Source of the DNA: Bog-473 sp963745665
Lineage (GTDB): Bacteria; Actinomycetota; Acidimicrobiia; Acidimicrobiales; RAAP-2
Assembly: GCA_963745665.1 (NCBI GenBank)
Contig: CAVUYE010000002.1
Span: 806,001 to 870,000, forward strand
Reading direction: 5' to 3'
DNA length: 64,000 bases
A program made the translations under genes and the position numbers. The notes under the pieces are model-generated. The model was not told the origin of the DNA. It did not search any database and saw nothing but the letters and a program-made list of their open reading frames with translations. Position 1 is the first letter of the stretch, and each line of letters starts with the position of its first letter. Below, one piece after another: positions 55,800 through 64,000 of this stretch.

Positions 55800-56003
55800 G
55801 TGACTAAGAGGCGCCCTCGACGTCTATTGCCGATCGACGCCGCTGCGGACTATCTGAGTGTGTCGCGGGCGACGATTGAGCGTCTTGCCTCCCGTGGCGA
55901 GCTGCCGATAGTCAAGGTCGCTGGGTCCACCCGATACGACGTTGAGGATCTCGACCGCTACATCGCCATCAACCGGTGTCGGAATCGCACGGAGACGGCC
56001 TGA
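55800..56003 (+). CDS. Excisionase-like HTH protein
   Basis: A 67-residue DNA-binding protein of the excisionase/MerR-like HTH_17 type: LLPIDAAADYLSVSRATIERLASRGELPIVKVAGSTRYDVEDLDRYI is an almost complete domain. I start at the GTG at 55800 because the frame upstream to 55602 adds unrelated, low-complexity residues. It sits about 130 bases before the right attachment repeat, where xis genes of tRNA-inserted elements are often found. An integrase gene normally next to it is absent. Confidence 0.75.
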   Translation: MTKRRPRRLLPIDAAADYLSVSRATIERLASRGELPIVKVAGSTRYDVEDLDRYIAINRCRNRTETA

Positions 56004-56007
56004 AATC

Positions 56008-56027
56008 GTGTCTTTATGTGTCTTTAT
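56008..56027 (+). repeat. Tandem decamer, right (possible integrase arm site)
   Basis: GTGTCTTTAT twice in tandem, counterpart of 49189-49208. It begins four bases after the excisionase-like gene. Confidence 0.55.
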
Positions 56028-56130
56028 CGAGAGGAAAGGGTAGGGATCGTGATGGAGATTGAGGGGATCAAATGGCCCCGACCAGGAAAGCGATAGAAAA
56101 GGGCCTGGTCAAAAGGCCGGGACCCGTACA

Positions 56131-56184
56131 TTCGCAATGTAGAGGCCGAGGGTTCGAGTCCCTTCACCTCCACCAAAGGCCCAG
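56131..56184 (+). repeat. Attachment-site direct repeat, right (attR-like)
   Basis: Exact 54-base copy of the tRNA-Ala 3' part; the 5' part of the tRNA is missing (preceded by GACCCGTACA). It cannot form a tRNA and marks the right end of the island. Similarity to the left flank continues imperfectly for about 25 more bases. Confidence 0.9.
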
Positions 56185-56384
56185 ATCAGAGGGCCGAAGT
56201 GGATTCCCCCGTTAGGCCACGAACCACCTGTCGTTTGCCAGCCACATGGGACCAGTTAGCCGCTGGTTTTGCCAGCCACATGGGACCACCCTGCTTGCCA
56301 GTTATGGGACCACCCTGAGGATCCACCGATGCCGGCCGAAGAGACATTCGGCTGGGCCTTTCACGCCAACGGCGAGGAGGCCCC

Positions 56385-57913
56385 ATGGCATTTCGGGAGG
56401 TATCCGTGGTCCAGGTCAAAGAGGCACTCCGGCGCTGGTTGAAAGGCGAGGGGGAACGCCCCATCGCCCATGGCGTCGGCATCGACCGCAAGACAGCGAG
56501 GCGCTACATCGCCGCCGCCATCGAGCTCGGGGTCGAGCGCTCCGGTGGCGATGAACAGCTCACCGATGAGCTGATCGGCCAGGTGCTCGAGCGGGTGCGC
56601 CCGCACCGTATCGACGGTCACGGCGAAGCATGGCGTGCACTGTTGGGCGAGGAGAAGCAGATCACGGGGTGGGTGAAGGAGGGCCTCACGGTCACCAAGA
56701 TCGGGATCCTCCTCAAGCGCAAGGGCGTCGTGGTCCCGCCCCGCACCCTGGCGCGCTTCGCCGTCGAGCGTTGCGGCGCCGGACGACGCACGGTCACGGT
56801 CCGTGTGGACGACCCACCGCCGGGGATCGAGCTCCAGGTCGACTTCGGCCGGCTCGGACTTGTCGCCGACGGCGACAAGCGACGGGTGTGCCAAGGGCTG
56901 ATCTTCACGGCGTGCTTCAGCCGTCATCAGTTCGTCTGGCCGACGTTCTCACAAACCACCGAAGAAGTCATTCGAGGCTTCGAGGCGGCCTGGGGCTACT
57001 TCGGAGGAGTGTTCCCCGTCGTCATCCCCGGCAACATGAAGTCGATCGTTACCCTGGCCGAGCACACCGCACCGCGCTTCAACGACACCTTCATCGAGTA
57101 CGCGCAGTCCAGAGGCTTCGTCATCGACGCCGCCCGGGTCCGGACCCCGACCGACAAGCCGAGGGTCGAACGCGTCGTCCACTACGTGCAGCACAACTTC
57201 TTCGCGGGAGAGGAGTTCGTCGACCTGGCCGACGTCCGGGTGCGCGCCGAGACCTGGTGCCGCGAGACGGCCGGCATGCGCATCCACGGCACCACGCAGT
57301 GGCGACCCATCGAAGCCTTCCGGCTCGAGGAGCTGGCGCTGCTCCTGCCCCTCCCGGGCGCGCCATTCGACACGCCCAAGTGGTGTGTGAGGTGGCCAAG
57401 GCGCTGTACTCGGTGCACCACCACTTCGTCGGCCGCACACTCAGAGCCAGGCTCGATTCGACCAGCGTGAAGTTCTACCTAAGGGGCGAGCTGGTCAAGC
57501 TCCACGCCCGCAAACCACCAGGTGAGAGGAGCACCGACCGCGCCGACATGCCGAGCGGCACCGAGATCTACGCGACGCGCGACATCGAGCGCCTCGGCGC
57601 CATGGCGGCGGATCACGGCGAGGCCATCGGGCGCTACGCCGCCGCTCTGCTCGACACGCCGCTGCCGTGGACCAAGATGCGCCAGGTCTATCGGCTCCTC
57701 GGCCTGGTCAAGAAGTGGGGGGACGCCCGGGTCGAAGAGGCGTGCCGGCGCGCCCTCGACGCCGAAGCCATCGACGTGAACCTCGTGGCCCGGATGATCG
57801 AGCGCGCCCTCGAATCGATCGCGCCCGAGGCTCGACCCGACCCCGTCGTCATCCAGGGACGCTTCGCGCGCGAAGCGTCAGAGTTCTCCAGCGCCAAGGA
57901 GGCCCGACGATGA
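56385..57913 (+). pseudogene. istA: IS21 transposase IstA, frameshifted
   Basis: The N-terminal HTH (PIAHGVGIDRKTARRYIAAA) and DDE core read from the ATG at 56385 to FDTPKW. The C-terminal part (CEVAKALYSVHHHFVGRTL to the stop at 57913) is in another frame. Removing two bases from the TGTGTG run at 57381-57390 would join them, so a two-base slip is the likely cause. The middle catalytic Asp, normally in P-D-N-xK, is Gly here (IPGNMKSI), which alone may abolish activity. LQVDFG and KPRVER keep the other two acidic residues. Confidence 0.88.
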
Positions 57914-58713
57914 CGATGACCCCGAGCGTCTCGCCCGAGCTCAAGGTTCTCATGCGCAAGCTCAAGCTCGGCCAGCTCCTCGACACCTTGCCCGAGCGCC
58001 TGGCCTTGGCCAAGAGCCACGACCTCACCCACGCCAACTTCTTGGAGCAGCTCTTCAGCGACGAGGTCACCCGACGCGACGCCCATTCGGCCGGGCGGCG
58101 GGCCCGCGCGGCGCACCTCGACGCGCACATGGTGCTCGAGCACTGGGATGAGGGCGCCCAGATCACCTACGACCGAGCGGTCTGGTCCGAGCTGATCTCC
58201 ATGCGCTTCGTCGACCAGGCCCGCAACGCCTTCATCTTGGGGCCTGTCGGCGTGGGCAAGACGTTCTTGGCCACCGCCCTCGGTCACATCGCATGTCGCC
58301 GGCGCATCGGCGTGCACTTCGAGCGGGCCGAGAAACTGCACAAGCGCCTCAAGGCGGCGCGCCTCGACGCCAGCTACGACGCCGAGATGCGCAAGCTCAT
58401 CGGAGTGGACCTGCTCATCATCGACGACTTCGCGCTGACCAACCTCGACGCGACCGAGACGGCGGACATCTACGAGCTCTGCGTCGAGCGACACCACGCG
58501 GCGGCCACGGTGCTGACGTCGAATCGCGACCCGAGCGAATGGCTGGCCGTCATGGCCGACCCGATGCTGGCCCAGTCCGCCGTCGACCGCCTCAAGAGCG
58601 CGGCGTGGGAGCTCATCATTGAGGGAGAGTCCTACCGGCAGAACGAGAAGCCGGCCCTCGGCGCTGAGCCAACGGACCCGCCACCGACGAGGTCCCGACG
58701 CCGGAGGACTTGA
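57910..58713 (+). CDS. istB: IS21 helper ATPase IstB
   Basis: A 267-residue DnaA/DnaC-like AAA+ ATPase that assists IstA and gives target immunity. Walker A is GPVGVGKTFLATAL, Walker B is LLIIDDFAL, and TVLTSNRDPSEW holds sensor 1. It appears intact, with a Pro/Arg-rich tail. The start overlaps the istA stop (ATGA). Confidence 0.93.
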   Translation: MTMTPSVSPELKVLMRKLKLGQLLDTLPERLALAKSHDLTHANFLEQLFSDEVTRRDAHSAGRRARAAHLDAHMVLEHWDEGAQITYDRAVWSELISMRFVDQARNAFILGPVGVGKTFLATALGHIACRRRIGVHFERAEKLHKRLKAARLDASYDAEMRKLIGVDLLIIDDFALTNLDATETADIYELCVERHHAAATVLTSNRDPSEWLAVMADPMLAQSAVDRLKSAAWELIIEGESYRQNEKPALGAEPTDPPPTRSRRRRT

Positions 58714-58797
58714 CACCACCGCCAGCTGCCGGGATCATCACGCCGGCCGGTCGAAGTGGGAGCGAGGTGGTCCCATGTCACTGGCAACGGGGTGGTC

Positions 58798-60466
58798 CCT
58801 TAACCCGGACCTTTCAGTAAAAAGCCTTACGTTCTTGACGGATTGACGCGGAAAAGCCCTCGTGGCAAGGGAAACTGTTGATTGCGAAGCCAACAGGAAC
58901 CGAACCAGGAGGGCACTTCCGAGATGCAGCGTAACGCGGGCCGACCCAACGTTGTGGTGACCACCGGCGGCAAGGGCGTCGCCGCGCACGCGGGTGCTCG
59001 GCTGTTGTGCGAACTGGCTGACGAGCTTGGGTTGCGCCAAGGACTCTCAGAGGCGATGGCGCCGACCAAGAAGCGCCGACGAGGCCACGACCGGGGCCAG
59101 GTGCTCGTCGATCTGGCCGTGGCCATCGCGGACGGGGCGACGACCATCAGTGATCTGCGGGTGCTGGCCGACCAGCCGGGTCTCTTCGGCGAGGTGGCTT
59201 CGGTGCCCACGACCTGGCGCACCCTCGAGGCCATGGACGGCGCCGCCTTCGAACGCATCGCTTCGGCGCGAGCAAAGGCGCGGGCTGTGGCCTGGGCGGC
59301 GGGTCTTGACCCGGGTTTCTACGTGATCGACCTCGACGCCACGCTCGTCGGTGCCCATTCGGAGAAGGAGGGCGCAGCCCCGAACTACAAGCACGGCTTC
59401 GGGTTCTCCCCCCTCATGGCCTTCCTCGATGCCACCGGTGAACCGCTCGCCGCGCTCTTGCGCCCGGGCAACGCGGCACCGGGGAATGCCGATGACCACG
59501 TGATCGTGCTCGACGATGCCTTGGCCCAGCTGCCGATCGATCCGTTGCGCTGCGAGGTGATCGCCCGGACCGATTCGGCGGGCTGCTCACACGAAATTCA
59601 CCGAGGCCTGCGCGGCGCGCGGCGTGCGCTTCATCGTCGGCCACAAGCTCAGTGCCGACCTGGCAGCCGTCGTGACCAATGTGCCCAAAACCCGCTGGAA
59701 AACAGCCATATCGGCAGATGGGGCCCAAGAGCGTGACTCCGGGGAAGTGGCCGAGATCACCGACCTGGTGGATTTGTCGCGCTGGGGGGAGGGCACCCGG
59801 ATGATCACCCGGCGTGAGCAGCCCCCAGCCCGGAGCCCAACTGAGATTCAGCGATGTCGAGGGCTACCGCTACCAGGTGTTCATCACCGACCACCCTGAA
59901 GAAGATGTCTGCTTCCTCGACGCGCTCTATCGGGGCCGGGGACGCTGTGAGCGTCGGATCTGCGACGCCAAGGACACCGGACTGACCAACCTGCCCTCGG
60001 CCAGCTTCGCCATCAACGCGGCCTGGCTGGCCCTGACTCTCGTCGCCGGCGATCTCTTGGTCTGGATGAAAGGGCTCTGCGTCCAAGGCGATCTGGCCCG
60101 CGCCGAGCCCAAGCGGCTGCGCTACACGCTCTTACACACCGCCGGTGTGCTGGTGCGCTCAGCGCGACGCACCACCTTGCGCATCGCGGAGGGTTGGCCC
60201 TGGGCTGACGACCTCGTGGTGGCCTTCACTCGATTGCCGAACTGGTCCAGCGCCTGACCACATCTGGTGGTTCCCCGCTTCGCGGAACGCTGCTCTGATC
60301 GAACACGCCCATCGGTCGGGCGTGGCCACCTCCAACGCGCTTCGACACCTCCATCGGCCGTCACGCTGGCAGCGCCGACGTCAAACATCACCCTGCAGAC
60401 GACCGCGCCGCTCGTCGAACGACAAGTGGACCGACCACGCGGTTTACTGAAAGGCCCGGGTTAAGG
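58798..60466 (+). mobile_element. IS1380-family insertion sequence, decayed
   Basis: Inverted repeats of 24 bases at 58798-58821 (CCTTAACCCGGACCTTTCAG...) and 60443-60466 (...CTGAAAGGCCCGGGTTAAGG) differ at one position and are typical of IS1380. The single transposase gene is broken twice. No matching 4-bp target duplication flanks it, so the element has probably been rearranged since insertion, or joined the IS21 end by recombination. Confidence 0.88.
58924..60257 (+). pseudogene. IS1380 transposase, two frameshifts
   Basis: Three frames are needed: MQRNAGRPNVVVTTGGKG to ARTDSAG (58924 to about 59583), HTKFTEACAARGVRFIVGHKL to MITRREQP (about 59590-59825) and PGAQLRFSDVEGYRYQVFITDHPEED to the stop at 60257. 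The DDE motif VIDLDATLVGAHSEKE and NYKHGFGFSPLMAF are clear IS1380 features. As sequenced it encodes no active enzyme. Confidence 0.88.
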
Positions 60467-60484
60467 CTGGCAAGCGACACCACC

Positions 60485-60548
60485 GTTGAGCGCTACGTGA
60501 GCCGTCGTAGAGGTCGGCGATGCGAGTTGTCGGCTTCACCAAAGGTCC
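60485..60548 (+). repeat. Diverged 64-bp repeat, copy B
   Basis: Starts GTTGAGCGCTAC and ends TTCACCAAAGGTCC; partner of 49067-49131. It may be the chromosomal flank that once followed the right attachment repeat directly, now pushed away by the IS21-like and IS1380-like elements. Confidence 0.55.
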
Positions 60549-60554
60549 TCTTCA

Positions 60555-61244
60555 TCGCTGGTCAGCGTGAGCCGGTGGCATTGGCCGAGATGGCGAAAAG
60601 TCGTCTGCGGTCCAAGATCCCTCAGCTTCAAGAGGCGCTCAGTGTCCACTTCGGTGCCCACCCACGCCATCGTGTGCCGACAGATCATCGATCACGTCGA
60701 CTTCTTGGACCGCTCCATCGGGGCCGTGACCAAGGAGATCACCACACGGCTCGTCCCTTTTGAGGCGGCGGTCGCCATCATGACTTCAGTGCCGGGCATC
60801 TCGAGGACGACCGCAGAGACCATCGTGGCCGAGACCCGCGCCGACATGAGCCGATTCCCGACTCCCGAACGGCTTAGCGCGTGGGCCGGCGTCGCGCCGG
60901 CCAGCCACGAGTCAGCTGGCAAACGCCGGCCGGCGGGTACCCGCCACGGCGCCCAGTGGCTTCGCCGAGCGCTCATAGAGGCTGCAAAGGCCGCGGCGCG
61001 CACCAAGGGCACCTACTACAACGCCCAGTCCGTGCGCCTTGCTAGGCGACGCGGACCCAACAGGGCAACCGTGGCGGTGGCCAACGCCATGCTCTTCACC
61101 ATCTGGCACCTGCTCACCAACGGTGCCCTCTATGAAGACCTCGGCCCGGACTACTTCGTGCGCCATCACGATCCAGCCGTTGAGGCGAAGCGACTCGCAC
61201 GCCGGATCGAGGCCTCGGGTTCGACTGGCCTTCCCCCGCTTTGA
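60555..61244 (+). pseudogene. IS110-family transposase remnant
   Basis: Only the C-terminal part survives: AEMAKSRLRSKIPQLQEAL in one frame, then, after a frameshift near 60660, IIDHVDFLDRSIGAVTKEI, SVPGISRTTAETIVAET and the Transposase_20 region with HGAQWLRRALIEAAKAAARTKGTYY. The N-terminal DEDD/RuvC-like domain is missing. The last codons and stop are supplied by the left inverted repeat of the IS3 element inserted at 61232. Confidence 0.85.
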
Positions 61245-61307
61245 CGGACTGAGGTTCCCCACAATTAGTGGACACCCGACAAGCCGATCTTTTGGTCGGC
61301 TGGAAGG

Positions 61308-61637
61308 ATGTCCGATATGGGAGCGACAAGGCGGAAGTTCACGCTGGAATTCAAGACAGAGGCCGCTCATCGCGTGATCGATACGGGCAGGACGGTGGCC
61401 GAAGTAGCCGCTGAGCTGTCGGTGTCAGGCAGCGTGTTGGCCCGATGGGTGCGCGAGGAGCGCCGTCGGCTCGATGCGGTGGCCGGTTCATCTGATGAAC
61501 CGTTGAGCGCGGCGGAGCGCACCGAGCTGTTGGCGCTGCGTCGCCAGGTGGCCGAACAGGACAAGGACCTGGCCTTCTTGGGAAAAGCTGCCGCGTACTT
61601 CGCTTCGAATCCACCAAAGCAGAGAGATTTGCGTTGA
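61308..61637 (+). CDS. IS3 element 1 OrfA (HTH protein)
   Basis: A 109-residue protein with an N-terminal HTH (KFTLEFKTEAAHRVIDTGRTVAEVAAELSVS) and a leucine-zipper-like helix (ELLALRRQVAEQDKDLAFLGKAAAYF). It binds the IS ends and, when fused to OrfB, forms the transposase. The stop overlaps the orfB ATG by one base (TGATG). Confidence 0.92.
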   Translation: MSDMGATRRKFTLEFKTEAAHRVIDTGRTVAEVAAELSVSGSVLARWVREERRRLDAVAGSSDEPLSAAERTELLALRRQVAEQDKDLAFLGKAAAYFASNPPKQRDLR

Positions 61638-62506
61638 TGGCCGCCGAGTGCGCGAACTTCGAGATCACCCGCATGGCCCGCCTCTTGGAGGTGTCCACGG
61701 CGGGCTACTACCGCTGGCGGAGGGCCCAGGACCGTCCCGCGCTCCCGAGCGAGGTCCGCCGGGCCGATCTCGACGCCAAGATCATCGACTTGCACAAGAG
61801 CTCGCAAGGCACCTACGGCGCCCCCCGGATCACGCTCGACCTCCATGAGGCCGGCGAACGGGTGAGCCGCAACACCGTGGCCGAGCGCTTGGCCAGCCTC
61901 GGGATCGTGGGGGTGAGTCCGCGCTTGTTCAAGGTCACCACCACCCCCGATCCAGCCGCCACGTACCCGGCGGACCTGGTGAATCGGCAGTTCCATCCAG
62001 ACGGCATCGACGAGCTGTGGACGTCTGACATCACCTACCTGAAGGTGGGCGACGGCGAGGCCTACCTGTGTGCCATTCGCGACGAGGGATCGTCTCGCGT
62101 GCTCGGGTTCTCCGTGGCTGAGCACATGCGCACCGAGATCGTTCTCGACGCGTTGGAGCAATCGGTGACCACCAGGTTCGGACACGTCGAGGGAACGGTG
62201 TTCCACACCGACCGAGGCAGCCAATTTTCAGACGGCAAGGTCGTGGACCTCTGCGAGCGCGTGGGCCTCGTTCGCTCCATGGGCGCCACGGGCAGCTGTT
62301 ATGACCATGCGAGCGCCGAGAGCTTCTGGTCGATCTTCAAGCACGAATACTTCTACCGGCACACCTTCGCCACCATCGACGAGCTCCGAGCTGGGATCGC
62401 CCGCTACATCAACTTCTACAATCACCAACGTCGTTGCGCCAAGGCTGCCAATCTCAGTCCCATTCGCTACGAGTTATCGTTGGGCCTCAAGCAACAAGCT
62501 GCTTAA
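61637..62506 (+). CDS. IS3 element 1 OrfB (DDE transposase)
   Basis: A 289-residue rve-type integrase-core transposase. The three acidic residues are in WTSDITYL, FHTDRGSQF and HASAESFWSIFKHE. GTYGAPRITLDL precedes the core. Length is normal and no stop or frameshift interrupts it. Confidence 0.94.
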   Translation: MAAECANFEITRMARLLEVSTAGYYRWRRAQDRPALPSEVRRADLDAKIIDLHKSSQGTYGAPRITLDLHEAGERVSRNTVAERLASLGIVGVSPRLFKVTTTPDPAATYPADLVNRQFHPDGIDELWTSDITYLKVGDGEAYLCAIRDEGSSRVLGFSVAEHMRTEIVLDALEQSVTTRFGHVEGTVFHTDRGSQFSDGKVVDLCERVGLVRSMGATGSCYDHASAESFWSIFKHEYFYRHTFATIDELRAGIARYINFYNHQRRCAKAANLSPIRYELSLGLKQQAA

Positions 62507-62580
62507 TCACCGTGTCCACTATCTCTGGGCAACCTCAGACATCCACGATCGGGCTGCAAAGCCCCGGAAGGATGTCCAAA

Positions 62581-62889
62581 ATGGAGACCATGGAACAGAA
62601 ACGGAAGCGGCCACGGCGGTCGTTCTCCGATGAGTACAAGGCCGAGGTGGTCGAGCTCTGTCGCACCAGCGACAAGACGATCACCGAGGTGGCCGGTGAC
62701 CTCGGCCTGACGGTCAGCGCGGTGCGGCGCTGGGTAGCCCAAGCCGATATCGACGCCGGTCGGCGGCCGGGAATGACCAGCGAAGAGCACGCTGAGCTGG
62801 TCCAACTACGAAAAGAGAACCGGGTGTTGCGCGAAGAGCGTGACATCTTGAAAAGAGCCACAGTTTTCTTCGCCAAGGAGACCCGATGA
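62581..62889 (+). CDS. IS3 element 2 OrfA (HTH protein)
   Basis: About 102 residues: RRSFSDEYKAEVVELCRTSDKTITEVAGDLGLTVSAVRRWV is the HTH, followed by a coiled coil ending LKRATVFFAKETR. Alternative ATG codons exist at 62572 and 62590. Overlaps orfB by four bases. Confidence 0.92.
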   Translation: METMEQKRKRPRRSFSDEYKAEVVELCRTSDKTITEVAGDLGLTVSAVRRWVAQADIDAGRRPGMTSEEHAELVQLRKENRVLREERDILKRATVFFAKETR

Positions 62890-63794
62890 ACGTGTACCCG
62901 TTCATCGAGGCGGAGAAGGCTGAGCAGGACGGCAACGTCACCATGGCGTGCGTCATGCTCGAGGTCTCCCGTTCCGCCTACTACGAGTGGTCCAAGCACG
63001 TCCCTTCGGCCCGTGATGTCTCCGACGCCGAACTCGGCGACAAGATCGTCGACATCCACACCAAGAGCCGGGGCACCTATGGGGCACCTCGGATCACCAC
63101 CGAGCTGGCCGAGGAGGGCATCTGCGTCGGGCAAAAGCGCGTGGCCCGCCTCATGGTGCGCCGTGGCCTGATCGGGCGCTGCAAGCGCCGCTTCAAGGTG
63201 ACCACCACTCCTGACCCCGACGCCACCTCGCTCGCTCCGGACCTAATCAAGCGGGTCTTCTCGCCCGAGGCCTACGAGCTCGACACGGCGTGGTGCGGCG
63301 ACATCACCTACATCCGCACCTGGGAGGGCTGGCTCTACCTGGCGACCGTCATCGACCTGGCCAGCCGCAAGGTGGTGGGCTTCGCCATGGCCGATCACAT
63401 GCGAGCCGACCTGGTCTGTGACGCCCTCGAGATGGCCATAGCGCAGCGTCAGCCCGCACCTGGGCTGATATTTCACGCAGACAGAGGATCGCAATACACC
63501 TCAGAGCAGTTTCGCCAGCTCCTGGCCCACCACCATGTTGTCCAGTCGCTCTCGCGACCCCGTCAATGTTGGGACAACGCGGTGGCCGAAAGCTGGTTCG
63601 CCACCTTGAAAGAGGAACTGATCTACCGCCAGGGATGGCCAACACGGATCATGGCCCGCCGAGCCATCTTCGAGTTCATCGAAGTGTTCTACAACCGCCA
63701 ACGCCGGCACAGCTCACTTGGGGATCTCATTCCGGCCGTCTACGAAGAAAGGAGAAGGAAGCACTCCGCCCACGGCGACACTCAAGCGGCATAA
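62886..63794 (+). CDS. IS3 element 2 OrfB (DDE transposase)
   Basis: A 302-residue transposase, intact. The catalytic residues are in WCGDITYI, FHADRGSQYTS and NAVAESWFATLKEE; HTH_21 region is SRGTYGAPRITTEL. It is only distantly similar to OrfB of element 1, so two different IS3 lineages are nested here. It could still act on its own interrupted element. Confidence 0.94.
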   Translation: MNVYPFIEAEKAEQDGNVTMACVMLEVSRSAYYEWSKHVPSARDVSDAELGDKIVDIHTKSRGTYGAPRITTELAEEGICVGQKRVARLMVRRGLIGRCKRRFKVTTTPDPDATSLAPDLIKRVFSPEAYELDTAWCGDITYIRTWEGWLYLATVIDLASRKVVGFAMADHMRADLVCDALEMAIAQRQPAPGLIFHADRGSQYTSEQFRQLLAHHHVVQSLSRPRQCWDNAVAESWFATLKEELIYRQGWPTRIMARRAIFEFIEVFYNRQRRHSSLGDLIPAVYEERRRKHSAHGDTQAA

Positions 63795-63819
63795 TCAATC
63801 TGTCCGTCAAAGCGGGTCA

Positions 63820-64000
63820 AGCCCAGACGTCGACCTCACCCAAAGGGCGGCATAGCCCTCAAATCCCGCCGACAACTTCTTTCTCTGGCGCCAATCCCCT
63901 CGTTCCGCGCGCCCACGTTCCTCTCAGGGCAGGGCATTACATCCCAGAGGTGCAGGAACAGGGCAACGTTGTACATCTAGTCTCCTTGGGTTCAAGTGAG
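63820..64000. other. End of window, no gene seen
   Basis: About 180 bases after the right IS3 repeat. I find no convincing coding frame, RNA gene or repeat here. Confidence 0.5.

Larger units (their letters stand above)
48980..56184. mobile_element. Integrative genomic island at tRNA-Ala, without a visible integrase
   Basis: About 7.2 kb bounded by 54-bp direct repeats of the tRNA-Ala 3' end. Cargo: a toxin-antitoxin-like pair, a siderophore-interacting flavoprotein, a DrrAB-like exporter, an MFS exporter, an Lrp/AsnC regulator and an excisionase-like gene near the right end. Tandem GTGTCTTTAC/T decamers lie about 155 bases inside the left repeat and about 100 bases inside the right one. No tyrosine or serine recombinase gene can be found on either strand, so the element is either decayed or depends on a helper. 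GC is lower than in the housekeeping part. Confidence 0.8.
56232..58800 (+). mobile_element. IS21-family insertion sequence, inactivated
   Basis: istA and istB in the usual order with an ATGA overlap. Terminal sequences are multiple, as is typical for IS21: GCCAGCCACATGGGACCA occurs at 56237 and 56270 and a variant at 56296 on the left; the inverted form GGTGGTCCCATGTCACTGGC lies near 58767-58786, with GGGGTGGTCCCT at 58789-58800. Exact outer ends cannot be fixed by eye, and the right end abuts the next IS. Confidence 0.8.
61250..62537 (+). mobile_element. IS3-family element 1, complete and nested
   Basis: 1288 bp with 26-bp imperfect inverted repeats starting TGAGGTT at 61250-61275 and ending AACCTCA at 62512-62537. 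A 3-bp target duplication GAC (61247-61249, 62538-62540) flanks it, the usual size for IS3. Both genes are intact, so this is the youngest insertion in the cluster and may be active. Confidence 0.92.
61232..63819 (+). mobile_element. IS3-family element 2, interrupted by a second IS3 element
   Basis: Left repeat (CGCTTTGACGGAC, 61237-61249) and right repeat TGTCCGTCAAAGCGGGTCA (63801-63819) are inverted copies. The left end is cut by IS3 element 1 at 61250; after it, the sequence resumes with GAC at 62538. Removing 61250-62540 restores a normal IS3 left end ahead of orfA. Two overlapping genes follow (62581-62889, 62886-63794), both complete. Confidence 0.85.

Noticed and set aside
56131..56184. 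A second tRNA-Ala gene
   Set aside because: Only the part from the anticodon loop to CCA is present; the acceptor 5' strand and D arm are missing.

Overview
The window is a high-GC chromosomal segment of an actinobacterium. Gene content fits best with Acidimicrobiia or a close relative: a MurA carrying Asp in place of the fosfomycin-target Cys, a coenzyme F420-type FrhB protein, an actinobacterial C-C-type L31, a Rho with a long Asn/Gln-rich insert, a delta ATP-synthase subunit with a duplicated N-terminal domain, TreS plus maltokinase-like genes, and many GTG starts with 4-base stop/start overlaps. The class-level assignment is inference from gene content; no rRNA gene is present.

Positions 1-29117 are housekeeping: the end of lysA, an FtsX-like permease on the opposite strand, hom-thrC, rho-rpmE-prfA-prmC, a degenerate and frameshifted YrdC-like gene, a minus-strand catabolic block (TauD-type dioxygenase, D-aminoacylase-like amidohydrolase, thiolase-like protein), glyA, a WecA/TagO-like phosphoglycosyltransferase, and a complete F1Fo ATP synthase operon (atpZ-like, atpI, B, E, F, H, A, G, D, C). 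Convergent glpX, then murA (one-base frameshift as sequenced) and meaB follow.

Positions 29143-30662 hold a decayed group II intron. Its reverse transcriptase has lost the catalytic RT core, but RNA domain V is recognisable. It sits directly before the start codon of an enoyl-CoA hydratase gene. Next come treS, a maltokinase-like gene, galT, a small membrane protein and a 1181-residue secreted protein built from a propeller-like head and four tandem pairs of Ig-like domains (36227-39772).

Positions 40073-47978 form a sulfate-assimilation locus. Minus-strand cysG(N)-cysN-cysD faces plus-strand cysH, a siroheme sulfite/nitrite reductase, an FrhB-type F420 flavoprotein with two ferredoxin motifs, a small unknown protein and an ABC ATPase. 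A 19-bp palindrome lies between the two arms. The overlapping reductase-FrhB pair looks like a split version of the archaeal F420-dependent sulfite reductase Fsr and is the most interesting metabolic candidate here.

From 48949 the window becomes accessory. A tRNA-Ala(CGC) is the target of an island whose far end (56131-56184) repeats 54 bp of the tRNA 3' end exactly. The island carries a toxin-antitoxin-like pair, a siderophore-interacting flavoprotein, a DrrAB-like ABC exporter, an EmrB/QacA-type MFS exporter with a divergent Lrp/AsnC regulator, and an excisionase-like gene. Matching tandem decamers lie inside both ends. No integrase gene is visible. Beyond it is an IS graveyard: a frameshifted IS21-like element, a frameshifted IS1380-like element, an IS110 remnant, and two IS3-family elements, one inserted just inside the left inverted repeat of the other with a 3-bp target duplication.
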